Below, piece after piece: positions 1 through 7,411 of a stretch of DNA of 64,000 bases. The notes below the pieces were generated by a model. It saw only the letters and a list, made by a program, of their open reading frames with translations. It was not told the origin of the DNA and made no database searches. A program made the translations under genes and the position numbers. Every line of letters begins with the position of its first letter. The stretch's first letter is position 1. The DNA comes from Sphingomonadales bacterium (lineage in GTDB: Bacteria > Pseudomonadota > Alphaproteobacteria > Sphingomonadales > Sphingomonadaceae). The stretch spans positions 310,001 through 374,000 of the forward strand of contig JAIXWO010000021.1 of assembly GCA_027491235.1 (NCBI GenBank), read 5' to 3'.

Positions 1-188
1 TCTCCTCGGGCGCCACCGCCCAAGTGCGTGTCGTCGGCGCGAACAATGTCGTCACCGAGCGTCCTGTCACCATCATCGACTGGCCAGCCGATTCGGTGAT
101 CGTCACCCGCGGGCTTCAGCCGGGTGCGCGGATATTGGCAGATCCGGGTTCAGCAGCGCCGGGCGACAGGGTGCGGGTCCGCCCGTGA
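1..188 (+). CDS. HlyD/RND-type periplasmic adaptor, C-terminal end only
   Basis: The frame starting at base 3 is open from the window edge to TGA at 186-188. It encodes about 61 residues ending in a typical efflux adaptor C-terminus: a VxGANNVV loop, then V-TRGLQPGARI and a closing GDRVRVRP. In membrane-fusion proteins this is the last beta-barrel or membrane-proximal domain. The stop lies one base before the ATG of the downstream permease, so the adaptor, permease and ATPase form one operon that should act as a tripartite ABC exporter. The 5' part is outside the window, so the substrate cannot be judged. Confidence 0.7.
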   Translation, partial: SSGATAQVRVVGANNVVTERPVTIIDWPADSVIVTRGLQPGARILADPGSAAPGDRVRVRP

Positions 189-189
189 A

Positions 190-1395
190 ATGACGCCCTA
201 TGCCGTCAAACTGGCCTTCCGGCATTTGTTCTCCCACCCCGGGCAGACCGCGTTGCTGATGTCCGGGGTGGCGCTTGGCGTCAGCGTCTTCATTTTCATG
301 AGCGCGCTGATCGGCGGGCTGGCAACCTTGCTGACGTTACGCACCGTCGGCAGCATTCCCCACATCGTGCTGGAAATGCCGGACAGAGATCCGGCGGTTT
401 TGAATGCCAATCCGGGCGCGCAAGTGGTGCTGCAGAAAGACCTCAGCCGCCGCGATCAAATCGCCATTTGGCAGCCGATGATCCCGATTATCGAAAAGAC
501 CGCCGGGGTCATCGCCGTCTCCCCACAGATCAGGGGTTCTGCCTTTGTTGTGCGCGGGCAGGCTGTGTCGCCGGTCGGCGTGATCGGCACCATGGCGGGC
601 AAATTATCGGACATCGCCAACATTGACGCCGCAATTGTTGCCGGGTCGGGCAGTCTGCCCGCGGACGGCATTCTCATCGGCAGCGTTCTTGCGCGCGATC
701 TGGGGCTTCGGGTGGGGCAGGTCGTGGAGTTGACCTCTGATCGCGGACGTTCCCGCAGCTTCCGGATTGGCGGGGTCTTCACTTTGGGCATCGCCAGCGC
801 AGATCGCCAGTCCATCTATATGAACTTCACAACGGCCAGAGCCCTCTTCGACCTGACGACGGGCGTCTCGCGGATCGAGATCAAGGTGCGGCCCGCAACG
901 GACGCCGCCAGCATCGCCGAACGGCTCCGCCGCTCAACCGGCCTCAAGGCCACGGCCTGGACCGAGGACAACCAGCAGCTCTTCGAAGGTCTGGACGCAC
1001 AGGCCCGCACAGGCACGATCATCAAGGCCTTCTCTTTGGTCACCATCATCGTCGGGATCGCCAGCGCCATGCTGCTATCCATTGTCCGGCGGCAGGCTGA
1101 GATCGGGATCATGCGGGCCATGGGGGCCAGCCGGGGGCTCGTCATCTCTATCTACGTTCTGGAAGGGACGTTGATTGGCTTCATTGGCGCGATCATCGGC
1201 GCGCTGGCCGCATGGCTGGCGCTGCTGCCCCTGCCGCCGGTGAGTGCCGTGCAAAGCGGCGGACTGCCGATTGACCAAACGCAGGGTGATTTCCTTCTGG
1301 CGATTGCACTCACCACGCTTGCCGCCATGCTCGCCTCGATCCTCCCTGCCCGCCGCGCCGCGCGGATCGATCCGGTGGAGGCGATCGGCGCATGA
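190..1395 (+). CDS. ABC transporter permease, FtsX/MacB-like
   Basis: This is a 401-aa inner-membrane permease. The frame is open from 124, but the ATG at 190 lies directly behind the adaptor stop at 188 and gives the usual N-terminus, a short cytoplasmic tail followed by a first membrane segment at about residues 20-45. A large periplasmic domain follows (about 50-270). Three C-terminal membrane helices then carry the FtsX motif EIGIMRAMGAS near residue 305. The family works as a dimer with a LolD-type ATPase to move lipids, lipoproteins or peptides. Its end overlaps the ATPase start by 4 bp (ATGA), which points to coupled translation. The HlyD-permease-ATPase order is of the DevBCA kind; the substrate is unknown. 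Confidence 0.85.
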   Translation: MTPYAVKLAFRHLFSHPGQTALLMSGVALGVSVFIFMSALIGGLATLLTLRTVGSIPHIVLEMPDRDPAVLNANPGAQVVLQKDLSRRDQIAIWQPMIPIIEKTAGVIAVSPQIRGSAFVVRGQAVSPVGVIGTMAGKLSDIANIDAAIVAGSGSLPADGILIGSVLARDLGLRVGQVVELTSDRGRSRSFRIGGVFTLGIASADRQSIYMNFTTARALFDLTTGVSRIEIKVRPATDAASIAERLRRSTGLKATAWTEDNQQLFEGLDAQARTGTIIKAFSLVTIIVGIASAMLLSIVRRQAEIGIMRAMGASRGLVISIYVLEGTLIGFIGAIIGALAAWLALLPLPPVSAVQSGGLPIDQTQGDFLLAIALTTLAAMLASILPARRAARIDPVEAIGA

Positions 1396-2078
1396 CCAAG
1401 GCGCCCATCCTAACTGTCACCGGCCTGACGAAAGACTTTGGCGAAGGCGACACCCAGACGCATGTGCTCAAAGACATCAACCTTGCGATGGAGGCGGGTG
1501 AGATGGCCGCCCTGCTCGGCCCCTCAGGCTCCGGCAAGAGCACGCTGTTGACCATCCTCGGCACCCTGATGCGCGCCAGCGGGGGGGCATACGATATGTT
1601 GGGGGTAGACCTGATGCACGCCAGCGAAGCGCAGCGCACCGAGTTTCGGAGCCAAAATCTGGGCTTCGTCTTCCAGTTTCACCATCTGCTGCCGGATCTG
1701 TCGGCGCTGGAAAATGTGATGATGCCGGCGGCTTGTGCCGCAGGCCGGGAAACTGCATCCATGCGCCAAAGGGCCAGCGAGTTGCTCGATGCGGTCGGCC
1801 TCTCAGATCGCCGGGATTTTCGCCCCGCGGCCATGTCAGGTGGCCAGCGCCAACGCGTTGCGGTCGCCCGTGCGCTCATCAACAATCCTGTGCTGGTGCT
1901 GGCCGATGAACCGACCGGCAACCTCGATCGGGAATCAGCCGATCACGTGATGGACCTTGTGCGCACGATCAACGAGACCATGGGCAGCAGCTTCCTGATC
2001 TCGACCCATGACGAACACATCGCTGCACGATGCCAGCGCCGGATAGAATTGCTAGATGGCCGGATCGTGCGATCCTGA
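1392..2078 (+). CDS. ABC transporter ATPase, LolD/MacB family
   Basis: This 228-aa nucleotide-binding subunit has all the expected motifs: Walker A GPSGSGKST at residues 43-51, the ABC signature MSGGQRQRVAVARAL, Walker B VLVLADEPTGNLD, and a downstream H-loop STHDE. Family members hydrolyse ATP to drive the FtsX-like permease encoded just upstream, and the two genes overlap by 4 bp. The gene ends 15 bp before the left attachment repeat of the genomic island. Before integration it therefore lay beside tRNA-Phe and yacG. The family assignment is firm; transport of a lolCD substrate rather than an exported metabolite cannot be decided. Confidence 0.9.
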   Translation: MTKAPILTVTGLTKDFGEGDTQTHVLKDINLAMEAGEMAALLGPSGSGKSTLLTILGTLMRASGGAYDMLGVDLMHASEAQRTEFRSQNLGFVFQFHHLLPDLSALENVMMPAACAAGRETASMRQRASELLDAVGLSDRRDFRPAAMSGGQRQRVAVARALINNPVLVLADEPTGNLDRESADHVMDLVRTINETMGSSFLISTHDEHIAARCQRRIELLDGRIVRS

Positions 2079-2093
2079 CCTTTATCAAAACAA

Positions 2094-2143
2094 GAAAATG
2101 GTGCCCGGGGACGGATTCGAACCGCCGACACGCGGATTTTCAA
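2094..2143. repeat. Left attachment site, 50-bp tRNA-Phe 3'-half copy
   Basis: This 50-bp stretch is identical to 17086-17135 inside and beside tRNA-Phe. It holds the CCA end, acceptor 3' strand, T arm and variable loop up to the anticodon stem, then diverges from the tRNA. It is the tRNA remnant displaced by integration and marks the left island boundary. It cannot encode a tRNA by itself because the D arm and 5' acceptor strand are missing. Confidence 0.9.
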
Positions 2144-2198
2144 AGTATGTTGCGAATATTTTACACTGTTTTTCAGTGGCTTATGTGCGGTCAGAAAA

Positions 2199-2220
2199 GG
2201 TGCGCGACAAGGTGTGCTAC
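2199..2220 (+). promoter_or_regulatory. Candidate integrase arm-type site, left end
   Basis: The segment ending in GGTGTGCTAC about 56 bp inside the left core closely matches a segment at 17021-17040, about 46 bp inside the right core, in the same orientation. Similar words at like distances from both core sites are what arm-binding sites of a tyrosine integrase would look like. This rests on one pair of sequences and no binding data. Confidence 0.35.
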
Positions 2221-2293
2221 AGTATTAGCAGGCTGGATGCGAAAAGCTAGGTTAAACCAAGCATTTCGCGACCATAGGTCGAGCCTAGCGCCT

Positions 2294-2722
2294 TCACATA
2301 GCCTTTCGCGGCTTGATCGCAGCATCAATTGCGGAATCAAATTCACCGCTCGTTGCCGCAGCACGCACCGCTTCCAATGCTGCCTTCACTTCTGAAAGCT
2401 GCTTTACGAACAGCGCATTCCCATCCTTGCTCAGCAGTAGAACCTTTGAGCCGTACTTGATCTGAATGTAACAACCGCCATCGCGCTCAAAGAACCATGA
2501 GCGAACGACCTTCTGCCGTTGAACGCGGACACGCTCACCGCTCTCGTTCTGCGTCCATCGCGGAACTGTGACGACGTACTGCTCACCGCGCGCAGCAGCT
2601 TCGGCCACTTCAAGCTGCTCATTGATTGCTGAAACCAGCTTCTGGCGACGGGCTTCTGTAGGTGTGAGAGAAACACGACGAACGACAGATTTGATGGCAA
2701 ACTTAGCAAACACAGACATCAT
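2294..2722 (-). CDS. Small DUF6641-like protein
   Basis: This is a 142-aa basic cytoplasmic protein. The frame extends upstream to 2788, but a clear ribosome site (GGGAG) precedes tandem ATGs at 2722 and 2719, so I start there; 2719 has the better spacing. It has an N-terminal helix with TEARRQKLVSAINEQ, a central TVPRW...ETGER-like stretch (here ESGERVRVQRQKVVRSW), then IQIKYGSKVLLLSKDGNAL and a C-terminal helix. From memory this pattern fits the small mobile-element family DUF6641, whose function is unknown. It lies next to, and is oriented with, the 254-aa gene upstream. It is the first gene inside the left attachment site. Confidence 0.55.
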   Translation of the reverse strand: MMSVFAKFAIKSVVRRVSLTPTEARRQKLVSAINEQLEVAEAAARGEQYVVTVPRWTQNESGERVRVQRQKVVRSWFFERDGGCYIQIKYGSKVLLLSKDGNALFVKQLSEVKAALEAVRAAATSGEFDSAIDAAIKPRKAM

Positions 2723-2780
2723 TTTACTCCCTTGTTGAGAGCATAATTTTGATGCCAAGCCTTTGATATTCCTACCTATT

Positions 2781-3545
2781 TTATCCAAATAAGTCGTTAT
2801 CTTTCAGGAGCTTAGTGTCGTTCGGGAAACATCCGCTGCCCAAGTTTTCAACGATGTTGCAGGCTTCTTTATAATATGTGCTGACCATCGCTGTGACCGT
2901 GTCGGGATTGAAGGTCTTATCCGTCTTTTTGACAATCCCAACCTCGTAGGCGATCTCAACTTTGGTCGTGGCAGCATATTTTTCACGCAAACGATAGATG
3001 CGAAGCTGCTTCTCCAGCACGCTCAATCTTGGTGAACCGATCACCCTATATTTTGCGCGGGAGGCATTGGCATCTGGATCACGCCGATCGCGCATTTGCT
3101 TGCCAAGCGTGTTCCTAATCTCAGCCACGATACGGTCGAGATCGCCAGACACAGGAACGCTAATCAAAACACGGTTCTCGTCATCGTGATGAACGGGAGC
3201 AGATGGCAAAAACTCAACGCCTTGCTCGTCTGGTTCGCAGAACAGCAGTCGCCCACCATCTTTCCACCAAGCCATAAAGTGGAAGTCTTCCAGACCACGC
3301 AGATCCCCAAAATCTTCATAGAGCTTCGCGAGCGGACCTGTGCCGCCGTTGTCGCAACACTCGGTGTAGGCATCCCACTCGCGCATGAACGCCCACCAAT
3401 AAAAGTAGGGGCTGCACATATAATCGGGTGCATCACTGAATGGGGGCGCGAGACGCTTGCTGGCACTCACTGTGTCCAGCGAAGTGTATGGTGGCGAGTG
3501 CTGGAAGTAGAGCACCTTGTTCCCAAACAGACGCTTTGACCGCAC
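2781..3545 (-). CDS. Hypothetical island protein, 254 aa
   Basis: I do not recognise this gene. It starts with GTG at 3545 behind a strong GGGGGGAG ribosome site and runs 254 codons. The N-terminal half is rich in aromatic residues (YMCSPYFYWWAFMREWDAY, then FHFMAWWKDGGRLLF). The C-terminal half is helical and charged, with RDRRDPDANASRAKYR followed by a possible helix-turn-helix-like stretch near residues 190-230. There is no signal peptide or membrane segment. It reads in the same direction as the downstream DUF6641-like gene, and its stop lies about 58 bp before that start, so the two may be co-transcribed. It is divergent from the gene at 3904. Confidence 0.65.
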   Translation of the reverse strand: MRSKRLFGNKVLYFQHSPPYTSLDTVSASKRLAPPFSDAPDYMCSPYFYWWAFMREWDAYTECCDNGGTGPLAKLYEDFGDLRGLEDFHFMAWWKDGGRLLFCEPDEQGVEFLPSAPVHHDDENRVLISVPVSGDLDRIVAEIRNTLGKQMRDRRDPDANASRAKYRVIGSPRLSVLEKQLRIYRLREKYAATTKVEIAYEVGIVKKTDKTFNPDTVTAMVSTYYKEACNIVENLGSGCFPNDTKLLKDNDLFG

Positions 3546-3582
3546 TATCGCTCCCCCCGTTTCACCATGCCCGTTTCGGCCT

Positions 3583-3725
3583 GGAACAATGGGTTATGCG
3601 TTTCGGCCTCGGCCCACCAGCCTAAGTTTCACACTCCCCTTTAACTGTCAGAGCGGCTTCATCGTCGGAGATGCAACTCCGATGCTGCGAGCAACAATTC
3701 CGCTGCTCGCTTCACACGATGAAGG
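3583..3725 (+). repeat. Structured leader repeat, copy 1
   Basis: This is the first of two tandem imperfect copies of about 143 nt; the second is 3751-3894. Conserved blocks keep exact spacing: TTATGCGTTT, CAGCCTAAG, TTCATCG 75 nt from the copy start, GCTGCGA, then TTCCG and AAGG. The intervening segments differ in sequence but can still pair. Here CGTCGGAG can pair with CTCCGATG around loop ATGCAA, and GCGAGC with GCTCGC. It also contains a 9-codon reading frame, ATG at 3596 to TAA at 3625 (MRFGLGPPA). No gene starts at its end. See the findings. Confidence 0.6.
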
Positions 3726-3750
3726 GGACTGACGGACGGCAATTTGGGTT

Positions 3751-3894
3751 GGAACGAATGCTTATGCGTTTGGGCCGAGGCCCATCAGCCTAAGTCAAAT
3801 CCCTGCTCAAATTGATAAATTGGTTTTCATCGAAGGGGCAAAAACAACCCCTCGCTGCGAACGACACTTCCGTCTTTCGGTCTCAGATTAAAGG
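3751..3894 (+). repeat. Structured leader repeat, copy 2, ending in the ribosome site of the 3904 gene
   Basis: This is the second copy of the tandem leader. It ends in AAGG, which is the Shine-Dalgarno sequence of the gene at 3904, so it is the 5' untranslated leader of that gene. It contains a perfect TGGGCC-GA-GGCCCA hairpin in place of the GGCC-TC-GGCC core of copy 1, and a GGGG/CCCC hairpin at 3834-3851 in place of the unrelated stem of copy 1. The 9-codon frame is preserved as MRLGRGPSA, ATG at 3764. Conserved loops with differing stems suggest a selected RNA fold. Confidence 0.6.
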
Positions 3895-3903
3895 AAAATT
3901 ACA

Positions 3904-4710
3904 ATGGCTACCAAGACCAACAAGCTCACCGCCGCTCTCGTGAAGCAGAAGCTCAATGCGCTCTACAATGCACGCCTCGTTTGGGAAAACGGCTCGTACA
4001 AAACCAGCAATGAAGAACTCTACAACCTCCTCGACAAGTGCCTTGTGCTACTCAACGAAATGGCAGCGGAACGCACGCTGATCAAGGAACTGAACGCACT
4101 GCTCGAGGCACGCGGAGCTAAGCTGACAAACGGCACTTCGCTCGCAACAAAGGTCGTTCGCTATGTCTTCGATGGCTGCTCAGCTGAACGCTCTTACACT
4201 TATGCTCGCGTTCTCACCGTTGCTGCGGCTGAGAAGGACGACAAGACTTCGATGCGTGCCTTCATCACCTCCCGCAACGGTGTTGAAGCGATCCGCAAGA
4301 CACCCAAGGATGGCTCGCTGAGCGCCGCACAGAAGGCGAAGACCAACATCGAACACGCTGAGAAGCATTACGCGACAGCGAAGGCTCTTGTCCCCTCGTT
4401 CACCTCAAACAACGCAACCCTTCACCCTCACGCAGAAGCGGCAAACGACTACGCGCTGGCGCTCGTTCGCAAGAACAAGGACGGTTCGCTGTCCATCGTG
4501 TTTGGCTCGAACAACAAATCGCTTGTTGGTCTGATGCTCGCTGAAGCGGGCAAGGAAGAGGCGAAGGCGACGAACAACAAGGGCGTTGCTGACAAGGCTT
4601 CTGCCACTCGTGCCTCGCGCGATGCGAAGCTGAGGGTCGTCAAGGGCCGTGCGAAGGCTACGGCCGTCGCTGCATCTCGCACAAAGAAGCCGCTGGCTCT
4701 CGTCGCCTAA
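3904..4710 (+). CDS. Basic hypothetical island protein, 268 aa
   Basis: The function is not recognised. The 268-aa product begins at ATG 3904 behind AAAGGAAAA. The N-terminal third is helical with a leucine-rich stretch (about residues 30-70: NLLDKCLVLLNEMAAERTL). The middle has VVRYVFDGCSAERSYTYARVL. The last 60 residues are rich in Ala and Lys/Arg and look disordered and nucleic-acid-binding (KLRVVKGRAKATAVAASRTKK). It has no signal peptide. It is the first gene of a forward run with the acidic 92-aa gene and the AAA ATPase, and is preceded by the duplicated leader, so this run may be one regulated transcript. A DNA- or RNA-binding partner of the ATPase is possible but is inference. Confidence 0.7.
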   Translation: MATKTNKLTAALVKQKLNALYNARLVWENGSYKTSNEELYNLLDKCLVLLNEMAAERTLIKELNALLEARGAKLTNGTSLATKVVRYVFDGCSAERSYTYARVLTVAAAEKDDKTSMRAFITSRNGVEAIRKTPKDGSLSAAQKAKTNIEHAEKHYATAKALVPSFTSNNATLHPHAEAANDYALALVRKNKDGSLSIVFGSNNKSLVGLMLAEAGKEEAKATNNKGVADKASATRASRDAKLRVVKGRAKATAVAASRTKKPLALVA

Positions 4711-4769
4711 CGACATGGGGAGAGGCCACTCTCCCCACCTTCTCCTCAGTCAATCGAAGGAAATCTAAA

Positions 4770-5048
4770 ATGGAAAATACATACAAATATAGTATTGAAT
4801 TCAATGGCGTTATTCACGATGCCGATGAGTTCAAACGATTTGCTGTTTATGATGTGATTTATAAGGATGGGAATAAAATTTGCCATTTTGAAATTGAATA
4901 CGACTGGAGTGAGATAAACGACATTAATTTTGTTAATTGTGAAAAATTGTTGCCGAAGGAAATATTCTCACAGCTTGAAGACTTTGTTGACGAACAACTA
5001 AAGTACGACATCATTATGGAAGATGTTCGTGATGCTGGAGAGTGGTAA
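4770..5048 (+). CDS. Small acidic hypothetical protein, 92 aa
   Basis: The function is not recognised. The protein is strongly acidic and cytoplasmic, with an N-terminal beta-rich half (YKYSIEFNGVIHDADEFKRF, then KICHFEIEYDW) and a C-terminal helix ending in DVRDAGEW. ATG at 4770 follows GAAGGAAATCTAAA, a good ribosome site. The gene is much more AT-rich than its neighbours, as if separately acquired. It sits between a basic protein and a clamp-loader-like ATPase in a tight forward run. Its size and charge would suit an adaptor or DNA-mimic role, but nothing in the sequence proves this. Confidence 0.65.
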   Translation: MENTYKYSIEFNGVIHDADEFKRFAVYDVIYKDGNKICHFEIEYDWSEINDINFVNCEKLLPKEIFSQLEDFVDEQLKYDIIMEDVRDAGEW

Positions 5049-5072
5049 GAAATTTGTAGATTGGAAACGGAT

Positions 5073-5702
5073 ATGAAGTTCGCTGACAAGCACGCCCCTC
5101 GTTCGTTTGATGATCTCGTCATCGAGAATGAGGACATTCGCCGCCGCCTCAAGCAGTATGCTGACGGCATTCGCTCCAAACATCTGCTAATTTACGGACC
5201 AACTGGCACAGGCAAGTCAGCTGCCGCTCGCGTTATCATGGAAGCACGGTGCGGCCTGGAATGTGCGGAATTCATACAATCCTTTGAGGGTTCACAGTTC
5301 ACAGTGGCTGACTTCGAAAGGATGATGACGGACTGGAACTGGCAGTTGATCAAGGGTGCAAAAATTGCCGTTACGGTGATCAATGAGGTCGATCTGCTCT
5401 CTGCTCCTCTTCGAGAAAAGCTGAAGTCCTTCATGGATGAGAAGGGTCACATCGGTCAGATCATTGCCACGACTAACAATCTTCATGCGCTAAGCGTGAC
5501 CATGCAGCGCCGCTTCGACAAGGTCGAGTTGCCCACGCTGACGTTCGATGGTTGTTTGGAACGCGCACAGCGCATTCTTGAAGCTGAGGGCATCGAGATG
5601 TCCGACGGTGATCTGCGCTATCACTTCGAGGATTTCGAAGGAGAACTCGATGACATGGCATCGATCCTCGAGGATATCGTTCTGGAAACGAGCGACCAAT
5701 AA
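5073..5702 (+). CDS. Clamp-loader-like AAA+ ATPase
   Basis: This 209-aa protein resembles the AAA+ domain of replication factor C small subunits or DnaX. The frame opens at TTG 5061, but ATG 5073 follows GGAAACGG and gives the family N-terminus (K-APRSFDDLVIE). Walker A is GPTGTGKS at residues 42-49. The Walker B region reads VINEVD (102-107), with Asn104 where an Asp is usual. Sensor 1 is IIATTN (130-135), and MQRRF at 144-148 could supply the arginine finger. The C-terminal collar domain of true clamp loaders is missing. Mobile elements use such ATPases to load clamps or remodel complexes; the partner is unknown. A strong terminator follows. Confidence 0.75.
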   Translation: MKFADKHAPRSFDDLVIENEDIRRRLKQYADGIRSKHLLIYGPTGTGKSAAARVIMEARCGLECAEFIQSFEGSQFTVADFERMMTDWNWQLIKGAKIAVTVINEVDLLSAPLREKLKSFMDEKGHIGQIIATTNNLHALSVTMQRRFDKVELPTLTFDGCLERAQRILEAEGIEMSDGDLRYHFEDFEGELDDMASILEDIVLETSDQ

Positions 5703-5724
5703 TTTCAGCCACCTTTGCAACATC

Positions 5725-5750
5725 AAAGCCGCCTTTAGGGGCGGCTTTTT
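5725..5750 (+). terminator. Rho-independent terminator after the AAA ATPase
   Basis: AAAGCCGCC (5725-5733) pairs with GGCGGCTTT around a TTTAGG loop and is followed by a T run to 5750. It lies 23 bp after the ATPase stop and just before the stop of the convergent gene at 5752. The reverse strand also has a short T run, so it may act in both directions. Confidence 0.85.
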
Positions 5751-5751
5751 A

Positions 5752-6060
5752 TTATGCAGTCAGCTCAAACTCCACGCTGTCCGCGTCAACCAACGCACGG
5801 CACTTGCCACTCATAGCTGCCAATTGCGCTGCGAGCTGATGATAGCGTGGCAGCGGTTGCAACTGCTCTGCGGCATTCTGCAATCTACTCGCACATATTG
5901 CGATTGTGCCCAAGCTGGGTTCGGTTCTGGCTGAGCGTAGCTTCCGCACATAGCCTTCGCAGCAACCAAGCCAATGCTCGCTGAATTCGCTCTCGCTGGC
6001 AGTGATGCCCTTCGCTTTCAAAAAAGCAAAAACCTCGGAAATAACAGCTTTTCTATTCAT
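5752..6060 (-). CDS. Small hypothetical protein, 102 aa
   Basis: The ATG at 6060 follows AGGGAGAAAAAT, a strong ribosome site, so the upstream extension to 6120 is ignored. The 102-aa product starts MNRKAVISEVFAFLKAKGI and continues with SEFSEHWLGCCEGYVRKLRSAR, then PSLGTIAICASRL. That is the look of a small helical DNA-binding or regulatory protein with a conserved SEHWLG-Y-LR core. I recall similar short proteins in alphaproteobacterial mobile elements but cannot name a function. It converges on the AAA ATPase gene with the terminator between them. Confidence 0.6.
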   Translation of the reverse strand: MNRKAVISEVFAFLKAKGITASESEFSEHWLGCCEGYVRKLRSARTEPSLGTIAICASRLQNAAEQLQPLPRYHQLAAQLAAMSGKCRALVDADSVEFELTA

Positions 6061-6241
6061 ATTTTTCTCCCTGTGATAAATACTCTTGGATGCAAGTGAG
6101 CTGCTCACTGTATTTATCAAAAGCGAGGTTAAGGCTGGCGCGCCAATTGTTATGCGCTGTGAATCCGTTCTGCTGTGTGACGGTAAGCAAACCGAGGGAC
6201 TCGCTACTCGGCTTCATTGCACTACCCATTGTGAGACCCAT
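6053..6241 (-). CDS. Possible small coupled ORF, 62 aa
   Basis: ATG at 6241 opens 62 codons. The stop overlaps the start of the 102-aa gene by 8 bp, as in coupled gene pairs. The second half (NWRASLNLAFDKYSEQLTCIQEYL) looks like a genuine helix, but the N-terminus is unremarkable and the ribosome site is weak. It may be real or a chance frame. Confidence 0.3.
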   Translation of the reverse strand: MGLTMGSAMKPSSESLGLLTVTQQNGFTAHNNWRASLNLAFDKYSEQLTCIQEYLSQGEKYE

Positions 6242-6686
6242 GGTGGATGCCTGAAATGCTTCTTAGCGTTTGTGATGTCGGAACGGTTAAATCCCTAAAG
6301 TTACCCCAAAAACCATAGGCTCAAAGTGAGTGGGAAAGGACACCCAAACCCACAAGATCATTGCCGATGCCGCGATATGAGCTGGCAAATGATCTGCGTA
6401 CTGACGGCGCGTAATAGGAGATCGCAAAACCCGCCTCCCTCGTGATCAGCTCACGAGTTGCGTCCATATCGTTAAGCATACCTCAGCGAATGTGCATATT
6501 CATCATTGCCCCGAAAGGGGCAGTGGTATGGCTCCCTTGCGAATGAGCCCCAATTATCATCTCAGAAAAACAATCAAGAAACATTATGACCGTGAAAACA
6601 TCGCTGCTGCGAAATGAGAGCAGAGCGAAGCGATGCGATCATAGCAGCTAGCGAATGTGGAACAGCGAAGCTGGGACACATAAAAC
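6242..6686. other. Structured gene-free stretch, candidate non-coding RNA
   Basis: No convincing protein gene is visible in these 445 bp. Three strong hairpins lie within 170 nt: AGATCATTGCC (6355-6365) with its partner at 6384-6395 (one bulge), CTCGTGA/TCACGAG (6439-6457), and GCCCC-GAAA-GGGGC with a GNRA tetraloop (6508-6521). The density of stems suggests a structured RNA or a protein-binding region. There is no clear terminator T run on either strand. Confidence 0.35.
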
Positions 6687-7247
6687 TCACTCGGATGAAT
6701 AATGATCTGCAATCAGCTTAGACAACTCCTTTTCAACTCGTATGGCCTTCGCTGTTCCCAGAGCCGTGTTCACAAAGCCGTGCGTATTTGTTCCAACATT
6801 TATATATTTCAAAAATTTCCTAGGATGAAACAGCGACTTATCTTTTGAATTATTTTTGAAAAACATATTCGTGGGTATTGTCACTGACGCACTTTGGCCT
6901 TGCTGAAGGAGGTGTGGAAGCTGCGTTGAAAACATTGAGTTGTCTCCAAGCTGGATTGCCCATTTGTGTCTCAGAGATTTCGGCCCCCGCTTGAACCACC
7001 CTGTTCGCCATCCGATGCTGTTAATGACGAATGGCCGCGCTCCAACGTTCGTGATTTCAAAAGAAATTACGTCCAGATTTATCCCGCCGCCGATTATCTT
7101 TCTCTGCCCGACCACGAGCTTCACGCCTTCGCGTCTGTCAGTTACAACGACATACAAAGATACGATTACGGCTAGGAATGTCGCCAGCGCACCAGCCAAC
7201 TGACCTAGTGCACCGATCTTTGTCCAAAACAATAATGCCTGATCCAT
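6687..7247 (-). CDS. Hypothetical membrane-anchored protein, 186 aa
   Basis: The family is not recognised. One transmembrane segment at about residues 12-36 (LGQLAGALATFLAVIVSLYVVV) is followed by positively charged residues, and a beta-rich domain then begins KLVVGQRKIIGGGINLDVISFEITNVGARPFVI. The pattern fits a single-pass inner-membrane protein with a cytoplasmic immunoglobulin-like domain. Similar short-TM plus beta-domain proteins occur widely as uncharacterised accessory genes. ATG at 7247 follows GGGGAC. It stands alone, facing away from the lipoprotein gene at 7412. Confidence 0.6.
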   Translation of the reverse strand: MDQALLFWTKIGALGQLAGALATFLAVIVSLYVVVTDRREGVKLVVGQRKIIGGGINLDVISFEITNVGARPFVINSIGWRTGWFKRGPKSLRHKWAIQLGDNSMFSTQLPHLLQQGQSASVTIPTNMFFKNNSKDKSLFHPRKFLKYINVGTNTHGFVNTALGTAKAIRVEKELSKLIADHYSSE

Positions 7248-7411
7248 ACCGTCCCCGAAACAGAATCTCGTGTTAATCCATGGGCGTCAGCCAAGTACGG
7301 CATAAACCTTGCTCTGGCTGGCCTTAGCGCATGCCTGCAGAGAGAAGATTTGCAAAGCGGCGGTTACCCGATAAACGAAAGCGTTAGCTGAATACGGAAT
7401 AGGGGCACCAC

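Noticed and set aside
2094-2143. Second tRNA-Phe gene
   Set aside because: Only the 3' half is present. The D arm and 5' acceptor strand are absent.
3583-3894. Type III toxin-antitoxin RNA repeats
   Set aside because: The repeat unit is far longer than ToxI-type repeats, there are only two copies, and the downstream protein does not resemble ToxN.
5061-5072. Upstream TTG start of the AAA ATPase
   Set aside because: The ribosome site GGAAACGG overlaps this segment and fits ATG 5073, and family N-termini begin there.
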